NCBI GenBank assembly: GCA_025917655.1
Contig: CP084611.1
Location: 1-64,000 of the forward strand
Reading direction: 5' to 3'
DNA: 64,000 nucleotides
DNA from: Chlorella sorokiniana
Taxonomy: Eukaryota > Chlorophyta > Trebouxiophyceae > Chlorellales > Chlorellaceae
Positions 11,113 to 23,781 of the stretch are shown here, one piece after another. A program made the translations under genes and the position numbers. Each line of letters starts with the position of its first letter. The first letter of the stretch is position 1. The notes beneath the pieces were generated by a model. That model did not search any database, was not told the DNA's origin, and saw only the letters and a program-made list of their open reading frames with translations.

Positions 11113-14100
11113 TCAGGCGGTTCCAGCTGCCTTTGCCGCCTTAGCCTCGTCGCCGGCCTTCTGCTTGGCCAAAGAGTATAGGCCTGTCCCCAGCAGCGCC
11201 ACCATTGATCCCACCCAATTCGTAACTGCAAGGTGGGAGGGCAAGATAGTGGCTGGGCAAGCGAGAGCAAGTAGGCATTCTGACAGCATGGCAGCCTTCA
11301 AACGTAATGAACATTGGGAGGGAACAGAACAGCGGCTGGGGCACAGGACAATGAACGGCGAAGACAGGCGCAAGCGTGGCGGCTGCGACCGGACAGATTT
11401 AGAAGAAAGGGCCAGCCGCCATCAGCAGGGTGGATAGGAGAGGCGACACTCACTCGACACAGGGTTCTTGAAGAACAGCACCGAGGAGACGACCACCGCC
11501 ACGCGCTTCATAGTGTTGCCAACTGAGGGAAGCGGGACAGGGGAGCAGGGCACAGCGGTAAGATGGCTGCAGGAACATAGCAGGACCCAGCTGTTCGGGG
11601 GCGCCTGCAACATGAACCGCTGAATGGGCAGTTGATGCAGCCTGCGATCTCAGCATGCGAGACATACACAACCACAGAAGCTAGACGGGCGCACCCGAAA
11701 AGGTGACGGGGGAGATGCCCTGGTCAAGCACCATGTAGGAGGCCTACAGCAGCAGCAAGCAGCAGCCGCGGTGGGGTATCCAAGACTGGCTAGAGGGCGT
11801 GTGTGCCGGCCATGTGGGCCTTGTGTGCGGCCGAGTCAGCTGCTGCAGCTGCTCGACGCATGACTCTGCTGTGACTCGCGGGAGGTGTTCGATTCACAAT
11901 CTAGAAAGCAAGCAGTTGTGCGACTCTAATGTGAGCTGCTGCATGAAGCCCTTCCCGTCAACGCACCTGGTTGTACAGATGGTAGAAGAGGCCACCGGCC
12001 GCCAGCAGCTTGGCAAACGGTACCAGGCCACCGCTACTCAAAACCGCTGCACGCAGGGCGGTGTTGAGAAAGCGCTGGATTATAATTATGCCCATCCTCC
12101 CTCCCCCTTGGTGGGGGGACATGGAAGGAATGACGATTACGCAAGGGCAAGCCAAGGTGGCAGAGGAAACCCACCCGCCTCCCACATGGGGGCCCAGTGG
12201 TTCACGCCGCCCTTGAAGCCTGCAGCGGAATGACGACGAAAAGCAATACTACCGTGTTGGCTAGAAGAGCTGCCCTGTGTAGTAACCGTAAGCACTGATG
12301 CAGCGTTTAAGAAGGCGTATGCTCACAGCAGCCGCTGCCGCCCATGCGGGCACAGACAAGTAGCCCCGCACTGCCCACACCCACCCTCAAGCAACAGGGC
12401 GCAAGGCAAGCAGTAGAAGATGGAGATGATAGAGAGGATGGCGAAGAGATTGATGCCGTCCAGCTGCGGAATAACAATGCAAGGCAATCACCGGGTGACA
12501 AGGCGTGCGTATAGGCTGCGGCGACAGCAACGGAGCGAGCAGGCCACTGCACATGTCCCCAAGTTAGAGTTACCACCCATCTGTGCATCTGAGGCCTCCC
12601 ATCGAAACAATCAACTAATCATAAGAATGAAACACAGCACACCTTGAGCTGTCCCAGGAACTTCTTGGAGTAAATGTTGCGCAGCACCATGCCTACGTTG
12701 GACACCATGGCGTTGTTGAAGCCAGACCAGGCAAACGAGACCTGCATGGACGTAGGAGATGAAGCGTCACACGCTGGGATCACGGTACGTATACAGCAGC
12801 ATGCAAGGGCAGGCGGCGTCGAGGGAGAGCGAGCAAGGGATGCCAGGGAGGCCAGGTTGCTGAACAGCAAAGAGGTGCACAGACCAGGACGGGCCCTTTG
12901 CAAACAACCGGCGCGCACCTCCTTCATAGCCGCCAGCGAGCAGCCCGCGATGATGGGCAGCAATGAGAGCCAGACGTAATAGGGGTACGTCTCGCCCAAG
13001 ATGACCTGTGTGTGCGCGTGCATGCATGTGACGGTGGGGGATTGCAGGTTGCGGTGGGTGGGTGGATGGGGGCACAGGTTGCGGCAGGCACTGGTACAAG
13101 AAGAACATACATGCGAACCAAGCAGCTTGAACTGGAGCAAAAGCAAGCAAAACAACAGCGCGACATCACAGCCAGGCGCATACAGCTGCTGCTGAGGCAT
13201 GGCGGTGTGTCACCTGTGCCAACACTACTGACAGCACGGGCTCTGCTGACTTGACCTGCAGTGAGCCGAGAAGCAGCAAAGATGAATTGCAGGGGGCTTG
13301 AACACCGGTACCCCCAACCACCCGCCCCTTGCACGACTAAGGCAAACCCCTCCAACGCACCACGTGCGCAAAGGAGACGGCCATCTGGCTGAAAGAGAGG
13401 CAGGCGGAGACGTGACCGATGGTGTGGAACAGGGCCACCTGTCCACAGCAGAGTGAAGGAAGGAGGCTGGGTGAGTGGCAGCTGGGCAGGATTGCCAGCA
13501 AGGTATTGCTGTTGAGACCTGCAGCACCCCAGCCCCCTCTTTGCTGCTGTGCCATGCGCAGGCCGCACACGCGGACCAATAAAGGACTGGGGGCACAGGC
13601 CAACGCTCTGAGCACATCCGCAATAAGCATGATCAGCTCACCGGCGCCAGCGCCCGGATGTCCGCCCAGGAGACGCGGGGCAACGGCTGCAGGCGCAACG
13701 CCCACAGCGCGCACATGAAGGCGCCCGAGGCAACTGCGGCAAGCGGCGCAGAAGAGGGTGTTCTTAGGTAAGCACAGCAAGGGATGAGAACCCAGAGGGG
13801 CATTGCGGCAATCCTCTGCCACGAAAGTTCTGGATGAAGGGCAAGAGGCTCGCGCTCGTCAACACATTGACGATTGCAAACAGGCCCGCGCATCTGGGAG
13901 CCGCACAGCAAGCATGCCCCTCCAGTGCCGTGGCGCACCGAGCTGGAAGGTGGCCAGGAACCAGGGTGCTGGAAAGATGTTGAGGGTGGACTTGTTGAGA
14001 ATGTTGAAGGTGATGTTGAAGGCGTACCTGCGGCGCTGGGCCGGTTGAGGTATTTAATGGCCAGGGCAGCAGCTTGACCCAAGCGCCATGCAACAACACC

Positions 14101-14590
14101 AAAATGCGAATGAATCTCTGGGTGTGCAGATACTAAACACACCAGAGCAGCACGTAGGCGGTGATCTTGAGGCCGCTGCCGCTCTCGGCGGGGGCATCAG
14201 CAGCAGCCGCCACCGATGGCGAGACCGCTGTTGCTGCCACGGGCCGCTGAGCGGCGGGGTGCCGCTGGAAGGCTCCTGCAGGCTGAGCCCGTTGGGACCG
14301 CTGCAACATGCAACAGAAACACGGTGTGACGAAACAACTCACCAGCGCCGTCACAGCAAGGCAGTAGTTGCCCAGCGCCCTCGCAGCAAGGCAGAGCGAG
14401 GTGAGCCGCCGCCTCTTGTCACCTGTCGCGAGACCTTGCTGCACGGGCCGCCCGGCTGTGCGGCTTGATGCGTTGCAAACGTCCCCTGGCACACGAGAAG
14501 AGGCTGCCGCGCCGAAAACGAAGGACTCCCGTTGCAAGCCCCCATACCAGCCGCCAGACGGCGCCCCGGCAGCACCGACATAGCTAGCAT
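11113..14590 (-). CDS. Plastid phosphate translocator (TPT/PPT family)
   Basis: Inner-envelope antiporter that exchanges phosphate for a phosphorylated C3 (or C5/C6) compound, linking plastid and cytosol carbon metabolism. Exons in order: a targeting sequence (MLAMSVLPGRRLAA) and an Ala-rich stretch, then LKITAYVLLW, FNITFNILNKSTLNIFP, VALFHTIGHV, MAVSFAHVV, GETYPYYVWLSLLP, SFAWSGFNNAMVSN, VLRNIYSKKFL and DGINLFAILSI. Next come FFKNPVSS and a last segment TNWVGSMVALLGTGLY, with a Lys/Ala-rich tail ending AAGTA. These match successive helices of the drug/metabolite-transporter fold of this family. Start: ATG at 14590 or 14581. Many algal members fall between the TPT and PPT groups, so I do not assign the substrate; a triose-phosphate/3-phosphoglycerate translocator is the likeliest. 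Confidence 0.82.
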
Positions 14591-15124
14591 CGTAGCTTGT
14601 ACGGTATGGCCGTTCAGTTGATTAATACAACAGTGACGAGAAGCTGGCTGCTCTGCGCCGATTGTTTGGATGTTCGTGCACACGCCTGCAGGCCGCCGTG
14701 AGATCTTCAAAACAGCTCTGCAGGCACTGCGATAGAAGGGTTTTGTCAGAGAGGGCACTCATGCCATCAGCTGCAATGCATGCTGAGGTGCCCCCCTCTG
14801 GTGTCGACCGCCCACCTGTGGTTTCAGACCTAGTCACTGCAACATAGCATCTCATTGATAAGGCTTTGACGTCTCTTCCACGGCATGTTGTTACTGTGGC
14901 GGTGGAACGGTTGTGGATGCAAAGTGACAATCGGGTGCCACCTGCCGCACTTTGCTGCACCGCACGTCTTCCAACGTTCCCACTCCATCATCGGCAGAAG
15001 TCCATTGCATACTTACATTGCATATTTACTGAGTGAGGAAATTATGGTTTGATCAATATAACTGGCATGCTAATGATGGCTGGTTGTTTCACACAGGCTT
15101 GGATGCAGGCTGCATGTGCGTCAA
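14591..15124. promoter_or_regulatory. Divergent promoter region, translocator and NSE2-like genes
   Basis: About 530 bp between two genes that diverge, so it should contain both promoters. AT-rich patches lie at about 15005-15060. The frame at 14622-14960 (-) looks like neither a transit peptide nor any protein I know. Nothing else stands out. Confidence 0.4.
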
Positions 15125-16925
15125 ATGGCATCGTGCAGCATGGGCGGGATGCCCCGCATCGCTGGCGGCGATGCCATCAGCCTAGGCTGCCTGACGGCAC
15201 ATCATGGAGAGTGTATCCTACGCTACGGACGATCCATATGGCCCATTGTTTCTGTCTTCGGCGCTTTCTGCTTCCCTGATCGTCGGTGTTGCCTTTTCAA
15301 CTTGCCTTCCGAGCCCTGGCACCGTCAATGCAGGCGATACTTTGGAACAGTCAGCCCGTGGTGGCCGGCGTGGACACGCACCTGCAACGCCACCAGAATT
15401 TTGCACAGGCAAGCTGCGCCCTGACCCTTAGGAGCCCTCTCTCTTCCTATGCAGGACGTAAATCAAATTTAAATGCTTGGATGTTGTTCGCAATGTGCAG
15501 GGCAGCGCAGACACAGTGGAGACCGTGGGCGAAGTGGCGGCGCTGTGCGCGCAGGCAGGGGACGAGGGCAAGGTGCTGCAGCGTCTACGTCGGCACATGC
15601 TGCCCGCGCATATTCTTTCTTACAGCCCGGCAAGCTATCTCCATGTCCTGCGAGCAACCCAGCATCTCAGGCTACGCTCTCGTGCCACCACCCGACATAC
15701 CCAAGCAGGTGGCTGAGCTTCGCACAGCGGTTGCAACGCTGCTCGAGGCACGGCGTGCCAGCCAGCTGCATGCGGCGGCGCTGCAGGAGCTGAAGGGCAG
15801 CTATGAGGCAAGCGTCGAGCCCACCGACTTCAAGGAACGGCTGGAGCAGCGGGCGCAGCAGCTGGCGGCGCAGCAGGCGTGAGTGTTTTGGCCTGCCAGA
15901 GCAGCCGTGAGTGGTTGGCCTGCTTTAGCAGCCGCGTTTGCAACTTGCTGCCAGCCTTGCTGCCAAGCTGTTCACTGCACCTGCCCTTTGAGCGCAGCTA
16001 CGATGTCCAGGCGGACCCACTGCTGCGTGAGTTTGACGCAGTGGCGTCCGGCGAGGGCGGTGGGGGCGCTGGCGGCGCTGAACACATTGATGACGACATT
16101 GAGATCGAGGGCGGCACACATTCCTTGGCCCCCAACGCCTCCTGTCCGCTGTCGGCCAAGCCGGTGCCTACTCTGTTTGGGCTTGGCCGCCGGGTTGTCT
16201 GCCTGCAATGCGGCCAGCAGTTTGCGAAGATGCGTGCTGTAATGGCTTGCACCTGTTGCGGCCACTCTAACAAGCCAGTCATCTGGCCGCCATTCTTCCG
16301 CAGATACTGGAAATCAAGGACCCTGTCCAAGATTCCCAAGGGTGCGCCCTCCTGCCTTGCCGCCGCAGGCACAGCCGCTGTGCGTTGCGCCACGCTGTGT
16401 CCTGTGCCGCTCGTACCGCCAGCTCCGCTGTCCACCCTGCTTTGCGCTGTGCCGCCGGCCACCTGCCGCCATGCGCACCATTAAGCGCACCGTTGATCTG
16501 TGCAGTCGTGCTGCCGTGGCAGACATGCACGCTGCTTACTTTTACCTGTTCCTTGCAATGTTGTGTTTGCAGTGTCGTGTACGAGCGCGATTGTGTGGTG
16601 GACTTCCTCCGCACTCTGCCGCCTTCCAGGCATGGACGCGCCATCATTATGGCTGGTGAGTGCAGCCCTCTGCCGCACTGTTTTGTGTGCGGGGCCACCA
16701 TGCTGCCCGTTCGCCCTCACGCAGTTCGACCCCGGGCTATGCCTCAATTTTGACACCCTTCCTGCTCCCCCTCCCAAAACAAAGGCTCTTCCCACCAGGT
16801 CACGCTGGCAGAGCTGATACCTGCAGAGCGGGTGATCAAGGAAAAAAAAGCGGCTAGCGAGGCGGGCGCGGTTTGGTGGCGGCATTGCCACGCAGGGTGG
16901 AGACGAAGACGTGTTGGATGTTTGA
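15125..16925 (+). CDS. NSE2/MMS21-like SUMO E3 ligase of the SMC5/6 complex
   Basis: NSE2 SUMOylates targets during DNA repair as part of SMC5/6. An N-terminal helical part includes VDTHLQRHQNF, then PDIPKQVAELR and DFKERLEQRAQQLAAQQA. An acidic linker (DDDIEIEGG) leads into the SP-RING-like end: NASCPLSAKP, then ILEIKDPVQDSQG spliced to VVYERDCVV, then GRAIIMAG spliced to SSHQVTLAELIPAERVIKEKK. The last block aligns with the CSHTDIRKSDLI region of human NSE2. The C-x-H pair before YE and the later CP-x-x-x-C cysteines that bind zinc in NSE2 are absent. After the A8 run (16842-16849) the given frame reads on to 17050. With one A fewer, a sensible basic/acidic tail ends DEDVLDV at 16925. The start at 15125 is uncertain. 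Confidence 0.72.
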
Positions 16926-17087
16926 GGTCCACCCTTGATCCAGCGCAGCTGCCACCAGCGCTGTCCCTGCCACCAGGTCATCCGCACACGCGACCGCAGC
17001 CTTGTTCAGTACTGTGGTCTGGCCGTCCTAAATATGCATGCGGCGCCTGATCGCACGATGCTTCCAGCTCCCCTCAGGATATGCTGC

Positions 17088-17092
17088 TTACA
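17088..17092 (-). promoter_or_regulatory. TGTAA polyadenylation signal of the Ycf66 gene
   Basis: TTACA on the plus strand, TGTAA on the minus strand, about 120 bp past the Ycf66 stop codon. Position and motif fit the green-algal signal; the motif is short and could be chance. Confidence 0.4.
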
Positions 17093-17211
17093 AGTTGACG
17101 GGCGGTGAAGAATGGTTTGCGCTGATGCATTGAGCTGGTGCAACGATCACAAGCATAGAGAGAGCAGAGGTGGACAGGGGGCAACAGCTCAGGCATGCAA
17201 GCGGGCAGCTG

Positions 17212-18877
17212 CTACCAGTCGTCCATGTCATACCCGCTGCTGCGGCCTGTCTGTGGTGGACCCGCGCCCCAGCGCTGCCCCTGCCCCTGCTGCTCCTGCT
17301 GCTGCTCAGAACCAAAGCTGCCCCAGCCGCTGCTGCTACCGCCTTCTCTGCCCCCAGCACCAGCAGCATCATCTGTGTAGCTCGCTGGGAACACAAATTC
17401 TGAGGGCGAAGAACCAGAGGAGCTGCTGCCGCTTTGGCCATCTCCTCCGCTGCCGAAATCGCCGCCGCCGAATGGTGCAGCGCTGTCTGAGGATCCTGTT
17501 GTGCCCGGAGGGGGCACCTCATAATCAGCCACTTGGTACTGGCCGCTGCCGTAGTACCACTGTCCATCGGCGTTGCTGCCGTACTGCTGCTGCTGCTGCT
17601 GCCCCTCGTAATTGCTGCCAGGCTGCTGAAAGTTATAGAAGGCGGCACCTGGCTGCTGCTGCTGTGGCTGCTGCTGCCACGGCTGCGAGGCGTCCCACGG
17701 CTGCTGCGAGCCAGCCTCGGGCGGCGGCAGCTGGAAGGCGCCGCCCTCGTCGCGCCCGCTGCCACGCTTTCGCTGGTACACATCCTGCAGCGCAGCCTTC
17801 TCCTGCACGGCATGGGGGAACGCGTTAGCAATGTCAAGTCTCTTGGAGTGGGCGCAGCGAAGCGATTCAGCGCTGAGCTGCAATGCAGGCAGCGCAAGGC
17901 AGCGTGATGCGCAGGCGGCCAATGGTGTGGTGGACTGTAGCGCCTCACCTCTCCCTCGTACTGCTCCGACCGCAGCCTGAGCGCCTCGATGGCGAAGCTG
18001 ACAGCGGCACCTGTCGTCATCAGCTGGCCAAACAGCAGGAGCGGGTCAAGGCGCCAGCCCTGGAGGCAAAGGGGTGCTTGGAGGGGCCAAGTGAGGGCGC
18101 CACGCAGCGGCAACAGCTGTGTGCGGCAGCTTTGCAACCAAGAAGCTTGATTGAGCGGTTATGTAACCGTGGCTGCAGGCTGCAGCCATGCACGTCAGGA
18201 GGGCCTGACAAGGGCGGCGTCTGGCTGCATGTGCGCCCCGCAAGCCTTTGCGAGGATGCATGCTGCACCTGGTAGCCAGCACACCTGGAAGATTAGGATG
18301 CCCCCGACCAGCAGGCTGATGCAGGACACGACCACATCGTAGTCCTTGCTGATCCATGGCTTCACCCTGCAACCCAGGAAGGGGCGACATGTTGGCGGAG
18401 GAGCAGGAAATACAGTTGCCGCCATTAGTTGTAGGATACGCTGACACGAAATATGCTGACGTGAGGTTCAAATGAAGTGGTTACAAAAATATCATCCAGA
18501 CACAAGCTGCCAAACACACTGCACGCCCACCTGCGGATCTGCCAAAGGGAGACGCCGGCACCAATCAACCCCACGCCAAGCACAACGGACGGGCTGATGT
18601 CCACGTTGACCATAGCGCTCACACGTTGCCCGCCTCGTGCAGCATGCCTCCTGCCGCAGCGGCTGCTGCTGGGCCGCAGTAGCGTGCGCTGGAGGCGGCC
18701 ACCAAACTGTGTGTGAAGGAGAGTTGCCGCCGGCGCCGTCACTGCCGCTGCTCTTCGGCCGCATGGAGCCGCGAGAAGCCCGGGGCGGACTGAGTGGGCT
18801 TCGGCCACAAATCGAGGGAAGCTAACTTTAGCTGTAGGCCACGCCAAGGCGCGCCGAGAGGCGGCTAGGCGCTGCAT
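17212..18877 (-). CDS. ycf66: Ycf66-like thylakoid membrane protein, nuclear-encoded
   Basis: Ycf66 is a small conserved membrane protein of cyanobacteria and some plastid genomes, of unknown function. The conserved core starts with MVNVDISPSVVLG and continues as GVSLWQIRR, KPWISKDYDVVVS, LLVGGILIFQ, GWRLDPLLLFGQLM and AIEALRLRSEQYE, giving three probable membrane segments. An 88-residue Arg/Ala/Ser-rich extension with no acidic stretch (from MQRLAASRRALAW, ATG at 18877) precedes the core and looks like a plastid transit peptide. After the core is a long Gln/Gly/Ser/Tyr-rich tail of about 200 residues ending GYDMDDW, probably disordered. Introns interrupt the core, so this is a nuclear gene and not plastid DNA. 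All core exons join in frame. Confidence 0.85.
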
Positions 18878-19228
18878 ATCGGGCAGCTGGTGGACTCGAA
18901 GGACTTCGCTGCCTTTCAGCGAGAACAGCAGCTATGCTACGTTGGATGCGGCTGCTGCAGATTTGCAGGGAGCGCCCAAACAGGCTACCCACACAAAAGA
19001 GTTGGAGCAGGAATTCGGAGCTGTGATGGCGCTACAAGGAAATAACGTGAGTGAGCTGGGAAGGGATCCTCACCGCAAAGAGACAACACCAAGCCTGCCA
19101 CGCAGGCCCAGATGGGGCGCCCCTGTCTGGCGCTGCACTAGAGTTGTTTATGATATATATCGCAGCTCTTATGTCTGAAACGTTTCGAGTGCGCAATTCC
19201 ATTCTCACGCCTCTGTCCTTTTGCTGTA
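18878..19228. promoter_or_regulatory. Divergent promoter region, Ycf66 and mS33 genes
   Basis: 351 bp between two diverging genes for organelle proteins. A TATATAT stretch at 19154-19160, about 70 bp before the mS33 ATG, could be a TATA element for the rightward gene. Confidence 0.4.
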
Positions 19229-20066
19229 ATGGCCTTGCGGCGCGCCACAGCCGGCCTCACGAGCCTTGTTAGCAATCTCCAAAGACTTAGAGTCAGCGAT
19301 AGCGCTGTATTGGCGCCGCCCGTGTCTCACCATCAAGCTCTGTCAACGCTTGTCTCCCTGCGCTCGTTTTGGGCGCCAGCCTTGGTCCCGGAGGACAGGA
19401 GCCCCTTGGTACAGGAGAAATTTCATCAGTCAGGCTGCCGGAACTTCTCTTCCAGCACAGTGCAGCAGGCGGCGGCGACGCCTGCGGCCGCGGCAGCAGA
19501 CCAGGAAAGTCTCGAGCACATCCGGGCCCGCATCTTTGGCAACCACATAGGTGGGCAGGGTTTTCCACAGACCCTTTTGCTTAACAGGAAGCAGGAGTGC
19601 TGCGGTTGTGGATCTTGCTCGGCTGCGCTCACTGCTGCCCTGTTTCCCTCTGCAGGGAACGGCTTGCGGTCGGGTCGCAAGGTGCTGCGCCGGGCATTGG
19701 CGGGAAAGAAGCTGCTGGAGTGGTACCCGCCCGATCCCATCAAGGCGGACCCGCTCATGCTGGACCTTAAGGCAGAAAAGTGGGTTGCGCTGGGGTGGCG
19801 GTGTCAAGGGATGAGTCTGGCGCTGTATGTGCGTCGCAGATGGAGTGGGTCAGCAGTAGTTGTCAGCTGCCAATTGATGGGCAGGGCTGGCTTGGAAACT
19901 TTTACCCTGACTGTTGGGGTGCAGCCGATCCCTGTTTGTAATGTCTCGAACACCACCCCCAACCCCCTTCATCCACAGTGCCAAGCTGAAGCTTGACCGG
20001 CTGCGACGCCGCGGCAAGGCGCCTCCCAAGAAGGGTGCGGGCAAGCGCGCGGGCAAGAAGAAGTGA
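19229..20066 (+). CDS. MRPS33: Mitochondrial small-subunit ribosomal protein mS33
   Basis: Component of the mitochondrial ribosome small subunit. Three exons join cleanly. Exon 1 carries a long N-terminal extension (MALRRATAGLTSLV onward) consistent with a mitochondrial presequence, then IRARIFGNHI. Exon 2 has GNGLRSGRKVLRRALAGKK and LLEWYPPDP, the hallmark of mS33. Exon 3 has LKLDRLRRRGKAPPKKG and ends KRAGKKK, matching the Lys-rich tail of human MRPS33. The reading frame is intact. The presequence is longer than in animals. Confidence 0.9.
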
Positions 20067-20694
20067 GCAGCAGCACGCTGAGACGTTGCGTCATTGGCGT
20101 CAGCCTCCCAGCACCTCTTCCACTCCCTGGCCAGGGTGTAGCTGCACCGTAGTTGTAACTACATGGGCGATCCTCAATCCGCACAGAAGAAACAAACTGG
20201 AAGCATAGTACGACAGTGGGCCGATGTTCGGATGGTACAAGGTGGCTGACAAAATCCTTGAAAAGAAACATGCACAGTCACGAACAAGCAGAGGTGCCGG
20301 GTAAGATGAATGCATTTCTGTTGAATGGACATGGCGTGCGTATACAACCAGGCTGCCAGGGGGCGATATTTAAACAACCAAGCGGAGATGTCCACTGGAG
20401 TCCATTTGGCACATGTACAAGGGACAGCAGGTGTGGATGGTGTTCTGCATGCCGGCCAGTGCAGGCATGTTGGATGCAGTACCGCTACATCATTGCACAT
20501 CTCAGAATTCGCTCGTAGAGGGGGTCATGACTTGGGCACGCCAGGATGCAGCCAGCTCCCAGACTGGCATGAGAGCGGCGGCTTCAACAGGCTGGGCATG
20601 TGGCCAGCGAGGCAGCCGCCCGCAGGTGCAAACACTAGCCCGACGGCGGCTGCGCTCAACAGGAGCCCCTTTCAGGCAGCGTTGCTAGCACGGC
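20067..20694. other. Convergent intergenic region
   Basis: About 630 bp shared by the 3' UTRs of mS33 (+) and the first APS kinase gene (-). No gene, repeat or RNA is recognised beyond the TGTAA site. Confidence 0.45.
20154..20158 (+). promoter_or_regulatory. TGTAA polyadenylation signal of the mS33 gene
   Basis: TGTAA 88 bp past the mS33 stop codon, in the expected place for a green-algal cleavage signal. Confidence 0.5.
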
Positions 20695-22805
<2,111 letters not shown>

Positions 22806-23781
22806 GGGCCGGGCACTGTGGGCAAGCGGAAGGCGATCCGAAGGCTCCGAAGCAGAGTTGCCCGAGGAGCGCAGGTACTAGGCACGGACTGACAGCAATG
22901 CCATTAACTTGTGATCGCTCAAAGCGTCAGCCCTCGAAGTGCCCTGTCACGATCTCATGCCAACTCAGCTGCCGCCCGCTGGCGCCTCTGCAGGGCGCTG
23001 GAACTTGCACCAGCAAGGGGCAGTGCACTGCAGCAGATACTGCCCAAAGTGTAATGTTTCAAATGCTGGATAACAGTGCCATGCATGCTGTAATGGATTG
23101 ACACCAAAGGCTCATCACCACCTGCATTTGCAATGCGAGCTGCCGCTGTGCGGTTAACCAGCTGCAGCGATCCAGCATGACATCGGGGCGGGGTTGACTG
23201 CAGAGTGCTTTACACGAAAGTTACTCCATCAGTTCGTTCAGGGGGCAGGGAGGAAGGGGAGTGGGTAGGTGGTGGAAGTATGTTCATTCTCGCACCAAGT
23301 GAGGTGCGGTGCCCCTCAGGAGGGACACCAAGCGGGGCTTGGAAAACACATCAGGGAAGGAATCAGAGGGTGGCAGGGTGCACGCCTGCTTGGTGCCGAC
23401 ATCGACATGGGTATATGGGGCGGCAGGCAAGGGGTACGAGGCATGCGTGCGAAGGGCAGGGTCGCCCGAAAGGGGCAGACATGGGGAGGGCACGCTCGTG
23501 CGCCCTAGAGACTGCCAGCAGTGAACAAAAGAAGGTATCCATGGGGTCGAAAATCGTTGTAGTGTACACGCAAGGCTTGCAGCAAGGGCGCAGAAGAGGC
23601 AAGATGCGCGTCAATACGCATGGGCATTAGCCCGTGCTCTGCGCCTTGTGCGGGCAAGAGTGTCGCAAATTTCGTTCGGTTTGGTCGGGTGACAGCACCA
23701 GCTGGTTTGGTCAAGACATGCCACAAAAGGATGGGCAAAAAGCACAGTCGCCAAGCAGCGACCGGGCGCGCAGGCAGCGCC
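22806..23781. other. Spacer between the two APS kinase genes
   Basis: About 980 bp holding the 3' UTR of copy B and the promoter of copy A (both minus strand). Several plus-strand frames (such as 23205-23630) are Gly/Arg-rich with no family signature and look like shadows. No repeat or mobile element is seen that would explain the duplication. Confidence 0.45.

Noticed and set aside
17088-18137. Long 349-codon minus-strand frame
   Set aside because: Only its upstream part is real (the Ycf66 exon with GWRLDPLLLFGQ). The rest is intron and out-of-frame reading over the Gln-rich last exon.
22806-23781. Mobile element causing the APS kinase duplication
   Set aside because: No terminal repeats, target-site duplications or transposase-like frames are visible in the spacer.
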